The position numbers and the translations under genes are program-made. 64,000 nt of DNA from Perlucidibaca sp. (GTDB lineage Bacteria > Pseudomonadota > Gammaproteobacteria > Pseudomonadales > Moraxellaceae), in NCBI GenBank assembly GCA_023265995.1, contig JAHFSA010000002.1, forward strand, positions 248,001-312,000. The letters run 5' to 3'. Each line of letters begins with the position of its first letter. Position 1 is the stretch's first letter. The notes below the pieces were generated by a model that saw nothing but the letters and a program-made list of their open reading frames with translations, did not search any database and had not been told where the DNA came from. This document shows positions 57,790 through 64,000 of the stretch, piece by piece.

Positions 57790-59868
57790 ATGCATACCTT
57801 TCTGCTCGCGCCGACCGGCTTCGGTGTCGGTCTGACCTCGACCAGCCTCGGGCTGGTGCGCGCGCTCGCCCGCGCCGGCCTCAAGGTCGGCTTCTGCAAG
57901 CCCATCGCTCAGCATCACCGCGACGATGACGGCCCCGAACGCTCCACCGGCCTGATCGCCAGCACGCACGGCATCACCGCGCCCGAACCGCTGTCACTGG
58001 CCCATGTCGAGCATCTGCTCGGCGACGATCATCTCGATGACCTGCTGGAGGAAATCATCAACCTCCACCATCTCGCCAGCGTCGACAAGGACGTGGTGAT
58101 CATCGAGGGCATGGTGCCGACCCGCCAGGCCAGCTATGCCGCCAAGATCAATGTCGCGCTGGCCAAGAGCCTGAATGCCGATGCCATCCTCGTCACCGCG
58201 CCCGACAACGAGACACCGCAGGCGCTCGCCGACCGCATAGAACTGCATCTGCAGCAATTCGGCGGCCCGCGCCAGGCCAGTATCGTCGGCGCCGTGGTCA
58301 ACAAGGTCGTCAGCGACGACTATGCCCAGGCCCTGCGCGCAACCCCGTTGTTCAGCGGTGACCGTTTCCGCCTGCTCGGCAGCATCCCCTGGCAGGATGA
58401 CCTCAACGCCCCGCGCACCCGCGATGTCGCCGAGCTGCTCGGCGCCACCGTGCTCAATGCCGGCGACTACGAGCAACGTCGTGTGCAGAAGGTCGTCCTG
58501 TGTGCGCGCGCCATGCCCAACACCGTGCAGTTGCTCAAGCCCGGCGTGCTTGTGGTCACTCCCGGCGACCGCGATGACATCATCCTCGCCACCTGCCTGG
58601 CCGCCATGAACGGCGTGCCGCTCGCCGGCATGCTGCTGTGCAGCGACTTCCAGCCTGATCCGCGCATCCTCGAACTCTGCCGCAACGCCCTGCAGGGCGG
58701 CCTGCCGGTGCTCACCATTGCCAGCGGCTCGCACGGCACCATCGGCGCGCTCGACCGTCTCAACAACGAGATCCCGCTTGATGACCGCGAGCGTGCCGAG
58801 AAGGTCACCGACTTTGTCGCCGGTCACATCGATCACGAATGGCTGCTGGCGCAGTGCGGCACGCCGCACGAGATACGCCTGACCCCGGCCGCGTTCCGCT
58901 ACCAGCTGGTGAAGCAGGCCCAGGCCGCCAACAAGCGCATCGTGCTGCCCGAGGGCAGCGAACCGCGCACGGTGCAGGCCGCCGCCATCTGCCAGACGCG
59001 TGGCATCGCGCGCTGCGTGCTGCTGGCCAAGCCGGAGACAGTGCATGAGGTGGCACGCGTGCAGGGTATCGTGCTGCCGCCGGACCTGGAGATCCTCGAT
59101 CCCGAGCTGATCCGCGAACGCTATGTCGAGCCCATGGTCGAACTGCGCAAGGGCAAGGGCCTGAACGCGCCCATGGCCAGCGCCCAGCTCGAAGACACGG
59201 TGGTGCTGGGCACCATGATGCTGGCGCTGGATGAGGTCGACGGCCTCGTCTCCGGCGCCATCCACACCACCGCCAACACCATCCGCCCTGCTCTGCAGCT
59301 GATCAAGACCGCACCCGGCTACAAGCTGGTGTCGTCGGTGTTCTTCATGCTGCTGCCGGACCAGGTCGTGGTCTACGGCGACTGTGCGGTGAACCCGGAC
59401 CCGACGGCACCGGAGCTGGCCGAGATCGCCCTGCAAAGCGCAGCCTCCGCCACCGCCTTCGGCATCCCGCCGCGCGTCGCCATGCTCAGCTACTCGACCG
59501 GCGACTCCGGCAGCGGTGAGGAAGTCGAGAAGGTGCGCGAAGCCACCCGCCTGGCCCACGTTGCGCAACCGGAGCTGCTGCTCGATGGCCCGCTGCAGTA
59601 CGACGCCGCCTCGGTCGCCGAGGTCGGACGCCAGAAAGCCCCGAACAGTCAGGTCGCCGGCCGTGCCACCGTATTCGTGTTCCCCGACCTCAACACCGGC
59701 AACACCACCTACAAGGCCGTGCAGCGCAGCGCCGACTGCCTCAGCGTCGGCCCCATGCTGCAGGGTCTGCGCAAGCCGGTGAACGATCTTTCGCGCGGCG
59801 CGCTGGTGGATGATATTGTCTTCACCATCGCACTCACCGCCATCCAGGCGGCCAGCATGAAGAACTGA
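57790..59868 (+). CDS. pta: Phosphate acetyltransferase
   Basis: 692 residues, the long form: N-terminal P-loop-like domain (FLLAPTGFGVGLTSTSLG), DRTGG domain, and C-terminal PTA_PTB catalytic domain (VLPEGSEPRTVQAA, SGAIHTTANTIRPALQLIKT, VFPDLNTGNTTYKAVQR). Transfers acetyl between CoA and phosphate. With ackA forms the acetate/acetyl-phosphate pathway. Confidence 0.96.
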   Translation: MHTFLLAPTGFGVGLTSTSLGLVRALARAGLKVGFCKPIAQHHRDDDGPERSTGLIASTHGITAPEPLSLAHVEHLLGDDHLDDLLEEIINLHHLASVDKDVVIIEGMVPTRQASYAAKINVALAKSLNADAILVTAPDNETPQALADRIELHLQQFGGPRQASIVGAVVNKVVSDDYAQALRATPLFSGDRFRLLGSIPWQDDLNAPRTRDVAELLGATVLNAGDYEQRRVQKVVLCARAMPNTVQLLKPGVLVVTPGDRDDIILATCLAAMNGVPLAGMLLCSDFQPDPRILELCRNALQGGLPVLTIASGSHGTIGALDRLNNEIPLDDRERAEKVTDFVAGHIDHEWLLAQCGTPHEIRLTPAAFRYQLVKQAQAANKRIVLPEGSEPRTVQAAAICQTRGIARCVLLAKPETVHEVARVQGIVLPPDLEILDPELIRERYVEPMVELRKGKGLNAPMASAQLEDTVVLGTMMLALDEVDGLVSGAIHTTANTIRPALQLIKTAPGYKLVSSVFFMLLPDQVVVYGDCAVNPDPTAPELAEIALQSAASATAFGIPPRVAMLSYSTGDSGSGEEVEKVREATRLAHVAQPELLLDGPLQYDAASVAEVGRQKAPNSQVAGRATVFVFPDLNTGNTTYKAVQRSADCLSVGPMLQGLRKPVNDLSRGALVDDIVFTIALTAIQAASMKN

Positions 59869-59886
59869 TCGGACCTCCGCCATCAC

Positions 59887-60345
59887 ATGATGACCGCGCT
59901 TTACAACAACTGGTGGGTCAACGGCATCGTCGTTGCCACCACCTTCCTCGTCGTCAGCCTCGCTGTCCTCGTGCACTACGAAGGCCTGCTTTTCACCAGT
60001 CGCAATCTGCCGCGTCTGAGCACACCGGCACGCTTCAAGGTCGTCATCGTCATTGCTGGCGTGCTCTGCCTGCATGTCACGGAAATCTGGATATTCGGAC
60101 TGGCAGAATGGTTGCTGCTGCAGCTGCCGGATGCCGGCTCGATATCCGGAGAACATCACCCGCATCTGTTCGACGTGATCTATCTCTCGGCCTCGACCTT
60201 CACCACTGTCGGCTACGGTGACCTGGCACCACGCGGGGCGCTGCGCTTCATGCTGGGTACCGAAGCCCTGACCGGCTTCGTCATGATCACCTGGTCAGCA
60301 TCGTTCACGTATCTCGAAATGGAGCGCTTCTGGAACCGGCGCTGA
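59887..60345 (+). CDS. Two-pore-helix potassium channel family protein
   Basis: 152 residues: three hydrophobic helices and a pore loop with the K+ filter (TFTTVGYGDLAP). No RCK/TrkA domain or voltage sensor is fused. 18 nt after pta, perhaps on its transcript. Convergent with marC. Confidence 0.88.
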   Translation: MMTALYNNWWVNGIVVATTFLVVSLAVLVHYEGLLFTSRNLPRLSTPARFKVVIVIAGVLCLHVTEIWIFGLAEWLLLQLPDAGSISGEHHPHLFDVIYLSASTFTTVGYGDLAPRGALRFMLGTEALTGFVMITWSASFTYLEMERFWNRR

Positions 60346-60354
60346 CAGCCCGGG

Positions 60355-60954
60355 TCAGTGCACGGCAGGGATAGCGCCAAGGGCGCGCAGGGCATCAAGA
60401 AACATCTGCACCGACATGACCACCAGCACCAGGCCCATCAGCCGCTCCATGGCCACCAGACCTGCGTCGCGCAACAGACGCTGCAGCAAGGGGGCAGCCG
60501 CGAGGATGACGGCGCTGACCAGCCAGGCGGCGGACAGCGCGCAGAACAGCATGAACGTCGCATCCGGATAGACCTCGCGCAGCAGCAGAACCACGCTCAG
60601 GGCGCCCGGACCAGCCACGGCGGGCACCGCCAGCGGCACGACCAGGGGCTCGCCATGCACCGCCATGTCGGACGCCGCATCGGGCATGGGAAAAACCATC
60701 CTCAGCGCGATCAGGAACAGCACCACGCCACCGGCAATCCTCATCGCCGCCATGTCCAGGGCCAGCATTCTCATGAAGCCGGCACCGGCGAAGAAGAAAA
60801 ACACCAGCACCAGATAGGCTATGCCCAGCTCGCGCATGGCGACACGCAGTCGTCGCCGTTCCGGCAGGGCTCGCAACTGCGACAGATAAAGCGGGACATT
60901 GCCCAGGGGATCGAGCACGAGGAACAGCAGCAGCGCGGTCGCGGTGAAGTTCAT
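60355..60954 (-). CDS. MarC family membrane protein
   Basis: 199 residues, six transmembrane helices; LLLFLVLDPLGNVPLYL and the mid-protein LVVPLAVPAVAGPGALS are the family marks. Once thought to be a multiple antibiotic resistance pump, its role is unknown. Start at 60954 follows GGGAGAC. Confidence 0.88.
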   Translation of the reverse strand: MNFTATALLLFLVLDPLGNVPLYLSQLRALPERRRLRVAMRELGIAYLVLVFFFFAGAGFMRMLALDMAAMRIAGGVVLFLIALRMVFPMPDAASDMAVHGEPLVVPLAVPAVAGPGALSVVLLLREVYPDATFMLFCALSAAWLVSAVILAAAPLLQRLLRDAGLVAMERLMGLVLVVMSVQMFLDALRALGAIPAVH

Positions 60955-60986
60955 GAATCTGTCTCCCGACGCGGCTCTCGAACGAG

Positions 60987-61421
60987 CTAGCGCCTGATGG
61001 CCAGCACCAGCACACCGACAGCCACCAGACCTATGCCCAGCCACTCGCGCGGTGCCGGGCGTTCGCCCAGGAAGAGCACGGCGAAGACGGCTACCAGCAC
61101 CAGACTGAACTTGTCGACAGGAGCCACCTGCGAAGCCTGGCCGATCTGCAAGGCACGGAAATAACAGACCCAGGATGCACCGGTGGCCAGCGCCGACAAT
61201 GACAGGAACAGCAGCGTCCGCGATGACAGCGTGCGCGGATCGCTCCACTTGCCGGCAAGGCCGACGAAGGCGGCAAGCACGAAAACGATGATGATGGTGC
61301 GAATCAGGGTGGCATAGTCGGAGTCGACATCGCGTATGCCGATCTTGGCGAAGATCGCCGTCAGCGCGGCAAAGCAGGCCGACAACAGCGCCCAGTAGAA
61401 CCAGCTGCCAGATACGGTCAT
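60987..61421 (-). CDS. EamA-family small membrane protein
   Basis: 144 residues, four to five transmembrane helices, a single EamA (DMT) half-unit: FAALTAIFAKIGIRDVDSDYATLIRT-type start and KFSLVLVAVFAVLFLGE. Half-size DMT proteins may dimerise. Substrate unknown. Same orientation as marC, 32 nt upstream of it. Confidence 0.83.
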   Translation of the reverse strand: MTVSGSWFYWALLSACFAALTAIFAKIGIRDVDSDYATLIRTIIIVFVLAAFVGLAGKWSDPRTLSSRTLLFLSLSALATGASWVCYFRALQIGQASQVAPVDKFSLVLVAVFAVLFLGERPAPREWLGIGLVAVGVLVLAIRR

Positions 61422-61431
61422 CGCGACTCCA

Positions 61432-61758
61432 TCAGGTATGAATATCGACCAGTGAGTCTGATGCACTCGACTCGCAGGAAAGCGCCTGAAGCACATGCCG
61501 GGGGTCGTTCCTGATCGCCCGCAGCAAGGCTCTGGCCGGCCCGGCAGGCACACGACGGCCCTGCTCCCAATTACGCAACGTGGCGACCTGCACATCAATG
61601 GCATTGGCAAAACGCGCCTGGGTCAGACCGGTGGCAAGACGAATCTCCCTGACCTTGAGCGCATCCACGGTGAACTGGCGCTCAGGCTGACGCTCGCCAC
61701 GGACGACTTCATCCATCTGCTGCACACTGGTCATCAGGTCATTGAAGAGCTTGCTCAA
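61432..61758 (-). CDS. HigA/NadS-type antitoxin
   Basis: About 108 residues from TTG at 61758 (GGAGG 8 nt before); GTG at 61767 is the alternative that overlaps the toxin stop. HTH-3 fold: VREIRLATGLTQARFANAID and VATLRNWEQGRRVPAG. It matches the HigA2/NadS antitoxins paired with RelE/HigB toxins. Here the toxin gene upstream is deleted in its middle. Confidence 0.88.
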   Translation of the reverse strand: MSKLFNDLMTSVQQMDEVVRGERQPERQFTVDALKVREIRLATGLTQARFANAIDVQVATLRNWEQGRRVPAGPARALLRAIRNDPRHVLQALSCESSASDSLVDIHT

Positions 61759-61763
61759 GGCGC

Positions 61764-61872
61764 TCACCTCCAGTTCTCGACAATCTGCTTGAGCGCCCTG
61801 CGCTCAGCAGCTGTCATCTTCCAACAGCTCGCGGACAACGCGCGTGAACACCGGCGTTTCAATGAAGAGCAT
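61764..61872 (-). pseudogene. HigB/RelE-type toxin remnant with internal deletion
   Basis: The frame from 61872 opens as the toxin family does (MLFIETPVFTRVVRELL) and stops after 22 codons at 61804. The last codons of the family, TAAERRALKQIVENWR, are found from 61817 to 61764 in another frame, ending in a stop that overlaps the antitoxin GTG. The middle of about 70 residues, with the RNase residues, is missing. A deletion out of frame explains this. HigB2-type toxins are normally about 100-110 residues. Confidence 0.8.
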
Positions 61873-61876
61873 ATTG

Positions 61877-61905
61877 AATGTACGCCAATGGCGCACCCCA
61901 GGCAA
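61877..61905 (-). promoter_or_regulatory. Promoter of gutted higBA-like locus
   Basis: Minus-strand TTGCCT (61905-61900), 17-bp spacer, TACATT (61882-61877), 4 nt before the remnant ATG. The -35 overlaps a palindrome at 61899-61918. Confidence 0.6.
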
Positions 61906-61918
61906 TGATGATTACCTG
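61899..61918. promoter_or_regulatory. Imperfect palindrome over the antitoxin promoter
   Basis: CAGG-AAT...ATT-CCTG symmetric positions over 20 bp, overlapping the -35. Likely the antitoxin's own operator, so autoregulation is conserved although the toxin is lost. Confidence 0.5.
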
Positions 61919-61967
61919 AAGGTATGGATCAGCTCCGGCAACTTCGCCAATCGAAAACGCCCCGCCC

Positions 61968-62528
61968 TCACCACTTCATCATAGGCAGCGGATTAAGCGG
62001 ATGCCGCAGCAGCCAGCCCGCGCTGCGGCGCATCAGCATGGCGTGGAAGCCGGCATTGGGGTAACGCGCCTTGGCGGCAGAGATCACATCGCGCGGCAGG
62101 CCGGCGGTGAACGCGCCCAGCGAGAAATCGACTAGATCGGCCTGGCGGAACAGCTCCACCAGCGGATAGCGGGCGTCGCTCACCGCCCGGGCCTTGTGGT
62201 GCTCGGTCACCATCAGGCAGACCTCCTCGACCCAATCCTCGCGACCGGTCTCGCGCAGATACACGGCCGCCAGCTCCGCCGACGGCGGCAGGTAATCGAG
62301 GGTGTTGTCGGACCACAGCCCGAGATCATGGAAGCAGACCGCGATGGCGATCTTCTCCTGCTCCTCGTCCGTGCACGCGGGTCGCAGTGCCAGACAGAAG
62401 GTCAGCACGCGATGGCAGTGATTGGCATAGCCATCATGGTCACGACCGAGCAGGTCGCGGCGAGCATCAAGCAGGCTGGTCAGCCGGTCATGGGCCGGGG
62501 ATTCGGCAGCGGACAGGGTCACGGACAT
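61968..62528 (-). CDS. HD-domain phosphohydrolase
   Basis: 186 residues. HD metal motifs: HCHRVLTF, CFHDLGLWSDN, EHHKARAV and RQADLVD. Possible nucleotide hydrolase; no substrate known. 18 nt from the radical-SAM gene upstream, likely same transcript. Confidence 0.85.
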   Translation of the reverse strand: MSVTLSAAESPAHDRLTSLLDARRDLLGRDHDGYANHCHRVLTFCLALRPACTDEEQEKIAIAVCFHDLGLWSDNTLDYLPPSAELAAVYLRETGREDWVEEVCLMVTEHHKARAVSDARYPLVELFRQADLVDFSLGAFTAGLPRDVISAAKARYPNAGFHAMLMRRSAGWLLRHPLNPLPMMKW

Positions 62529-62546
62529 GGGCTTTCCTCAGGCGGA

Positions 62547-63611
62547 TCAGCCCACAGGTTGCCGCAAGCGGGTCACATTCACCAGCCCGGCATCCACCGC
62601 CCGCACCTGTTTCTGCGCTCGCGCGCGCAGCTGGCCGCAGCCGCCTTCGACATCCTGCCCGGCGCTGTTGCGCACCTTGGTCAGCACGCCGCGACTGCTC
62701 AGGTAGCGCACCATCTCGACGATGCGCTCGCCGTCGGGACGCGTGTAGTCGTCGCCCTCCAGGCTGTTGAAGGGGATGAGATTGAGCACCGCGTACTTGC
62801 CCGCGAACAGGCGCGGGATGGCGTCGAGCTCGTCCTGGCCGTCGTTTATGCCCTTGAGCAGCGTCCACTGCACCTGAATGGGATAACCGACGCGGCGGGC
62901 ATAGGCCTCGCCCAGCGCCATCAGGTCATCCGGCGCGATCTTCGGCGCTTTGGGCAGCAGATGCTCGCGCAGATCGGCTTTGGTGGTGTGCAGCGACAAC
63001 GCCAGCGCCGGCTTCACGCGCAGCTCGGGCAGGCGCTCGAACACACGCATGTCGCCGACCGTGGAAAACACCAGATTCTTGTGGCCGATGCCACCATCGG
63101 TGCCGAGGATGTCGATGGCCTCGAGCACGTTGTCGAGGTTGTGCGCCGGCTCGCCCATGCCCATGAAGACAACCTTCTTCACCGGTCGCCGGCGTCGCGC
63201 CTGCACCACCTGCGCGACGATCTCCAGGCTGCTGACCTGACGCAGCAGACCGCTCTTGCCGGTCATGCAGAAGCGGCAGGCCACCGCGCAACCGACCTGC
63301 GACGACACGCAGACGCCATCACGCGGCAGCAGCACGGTTTCGACCATCTGGCCATCGGGGATGTCCACCAGCAGGCGCGCCGAACCATCCGCACCCGGGT
63401 GCTCGCTGCGCACGCGCGCCAGCGCATCGAGATCCGCGCTCAGCTGCGGCAGGCCCTCGCGCAGCGACAGCGGCAGCACATGCTCGGAAGGCTGACGGCG
63501 CGTACCAGCATCCAGCGCCCTGCCCTGCACCCAGGCGCGAATCACCGCATCCCGGTGAACGGGACGGGCACCGAGGTCGGCGAGGCGTTGATGGAGATCG
63601 GAGAGGCGCAT
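62547..63611 (-). CDS. RlmN-like radical SAM RNA methyltransferase
   Basis: 354 residues, shorter than RlmN (~380). CRFCMTGKSG holds the CxxxC-xxC type cluster for [4Fe-4S]; GMGEPAHNLDNV and NSAGQDVEGGCGQL follow, with the methyl-carrying Cys in the last. The CMTGKSG motif (vs CATGxQG in RlmN) suggests a paralogous branch that may modify RNA at another site. Start at 63611 (M before RLSDL). Confidence 0.8.
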   Translation of the reverse strand: MRLSDLHQRLADLGARPVHRDAVIRAWVQGRALDAGTRRQPSEHVLPLSLREGLPQLSADLDALARVRSEHPGADGSARLLVDIPDGQMVETVLLPRDGVCVSSQVGCAVACRFCMTGKSGLLRQVSSLEIVAQVVQARRRRPVKKVVFMGMGEPAHNLDNVLEAIDILGTDGGIGHKNLVFSTVGDMRVFERLPELRVKPALALSLHTTKADLREHLLPKAPKIAPDDLMALGEAYARRVGYPIQVQWTLLKGINDGQDELDAIPRLFAGKYAVLNLIPFNSLEGDDYTRPDGERIVEMVRYLSSRGVLTKVRNSAGQDVEGGCGQLRARAQKQVRAVDAGLVNVTRLRQPVG

Positions 63612-63698
63612 GGGCGCGGAGGTTAGCAGGTGGGCATAGGCTGGACTACATTGATGTACTGAAGGCCTGCGCGACCGACTTGACTGCACACCTCACGA

Positions 63699-63725
63699 AT
63701 ACCAATATCAGGTAACCATTGGTAT
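63699..63725. promoter_or_regulatory. ParD operator
   Basis: Perfect 8-bp arms ATACCAAT / ATTGGTAT with 11-bp spacer. The right arm overlaps TATAAA (63723-63728), a -10-like element just before parD, consistent with autorepression. Confidence 0.6.
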
Positions 63726-63738
63726 AAAGAGCATGAAA

Positions 63739-63969
63739 ATGGCCAAGAACACCAGCATCAGCCTCGGCACCCACTTCGAAGGCTTCATCTCCAGCCAGAT
63801 CGAGCAAGGTCGTTACGGCTCGGCCAGCGAAGTCGTTCGCGCCGGCCTGCGCCTGCTGGAGGACAGCGAAGTGAAGCGCCAGGCTCTGCGCACCCTGCTG
63901 GCTGAGGGAGAGCGCAGCGATCTGGCGGAATACAGTCTGGATGCCCTGATCAACGAACTGGACACCTGA
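63739..63969 (+). CDS. parD: ParD family antitoxin
   Basis: 76 residues from ATG at 63739 (an ATG at 63733 adds two residues). N-terminal ribbon-helix-helix NTSISLGTHFEGFISSQIEQ and GRYGSASEVVRAGLRLLED. Pairs with the partial ParE after it. Confidence 0.9.
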   Translation: MAKNTSISLGTHFEGFISSQIEQGRYGSASEVVRAGLRLLEDSEVKRQALRTLLAEGERSDLAEYSLDALINELDT

Positions 63970-63973
63970 ACGC

Positions 63974-64000
63974 ATGAAGCCTTTCGCGCTCACCCGGACT
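63974..64000 (+). CDS. parE: ParE toxin, first codons (partial)
   Basis: The window ends 27 nt into a frame reading MKPFALTRT, 4 nt after the parD stop. This fits the N-terminus of ParE-type toxins. Whether the toxin is intact cannot be seen. Confidence 0.6.

Noticed and set aside
57994-60165. 723-residue minus frame over pta and the channel gene
   Set aside because: Pta and the K+ channel have clear motifs on the + strand; the minus frame is a compositional shadow.

Overview
The window is a high-G+C (about two-thirds by eye), gene-dense chromosomal segment of a Gammaproteobacterium, most likely in the Pseudomonadales. Three points support this: the order topA - hypothetical - lexA ... fadA - fadB recalls the Pseudomonas layout; TusBCD/TusE, LexA with a CTG-N10-CAG box, and the ccoNOQP-GHIS order are gamma-type; and the PF10118 metal-dependent hydrolase and HSL-type esterases are common in Moraxellaceae/Pseudomonadales. 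A genus cannot be fixed from sequence alone. There is no phage, IS element, CRISPR array or rRNA, so this is mostly housekeeping chromosome with small accessory islands.

Layout. 1-4.2 kb: aquaporin Z, the tRNA 2-thiouridylation relay tusDCB-tusE, a YbiB/TrpD2 protein and a DUF1853 protein. 4.2-6.0 kb: a lipoprotein with ten thrombospondin-type-3 Ca-binding repeats. 6.2-9.2 kb: a GbsR/MarR-type regulator overlapping a cyanide-insensitive bd-type quinol oxidase (cioAB), with a palindrome on the promoter. 9.3-11 kb: a Tat-exported, VAO-type cholesterol-oxidase-like lipoprotein. 11-15.2 kb: ArfB, an alkyltransferase-like protein, a zinc-ribbon membrane protein, tRNA-Asp and tRNA-Val, an L,D-transpeptidase with small overlapping ORFs, and a DUF6586 protein. 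15.2-26.3 kb: topA, lexA, gloA, fadBA, a Lon-like protease and a hotdog thioesterase. 26.4-28.7 kb: BrnA antitoxin with a gutted brnT, then proS. 28.8-37.7 kb: Fe-alcohol dehydrogenase, tRNA-Val(CAC), a TetR-EmrAB efflux operon, enoyl-CoA hydratase/PaaX-like divergent pair, MAPEG, HSL esterase, RidA and SCP2. 37.8-39.7 kb: glnK-amtB with sigma-54-like promoters. 39.8-48.7 kb: the complete cbb3 oxidase locus ccoNOQP-G-H-I-S plus a SafE protein with a Met/His-rich tail. 48.8-51 kb: two hydrolases and a family-6 uracil/hypoxanthine DNA glycosylase. 51-56.4 kb: a TetR regulator divergent from a BVMO-SDR-HSL esterase operon (mymA-like), a tiny membrane protein and a PF10118 hydrolase. 56.6-64 kb: ackA-pta, a K+ channel, MarC, an EamA-like protein, a NadS/HigA-like antitoxin with a gutted toxin gene, an HD protein, an RlmN-like radical SAM enzyme, and parD with the first codons of parE.

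How it fits together: two high-affinity terminal oxidases (cbb3 and CIO), AckA-Pta overflow/acetate metabolism and nitrogen-responsive GlnK-AmtB indicate a respiratory organism living with fluctuating oxygen. FadBA, thioesterase, SCP2, enoyl-CoA hydratase, BVMO cluster, cholesterol-oxidase-like enzyme and several esterases indicate a lipid/hydrocarbon-leaning metabolism.

The most unusual observation is that two separate type II toxin-antitoxin loci (brnTA-like and higBA/nadS-like) each keep an apparently intact antitoxin, while the toxin gene has lost its middle and kept its first 10-20 codons, its last codons and its overlap with the antitoxin. Other points of interest are a large perfect hairpin before the PF10118 hydrolase, nested hairpins in the ccoN leader, and the unusual copper-type tail on SafE.
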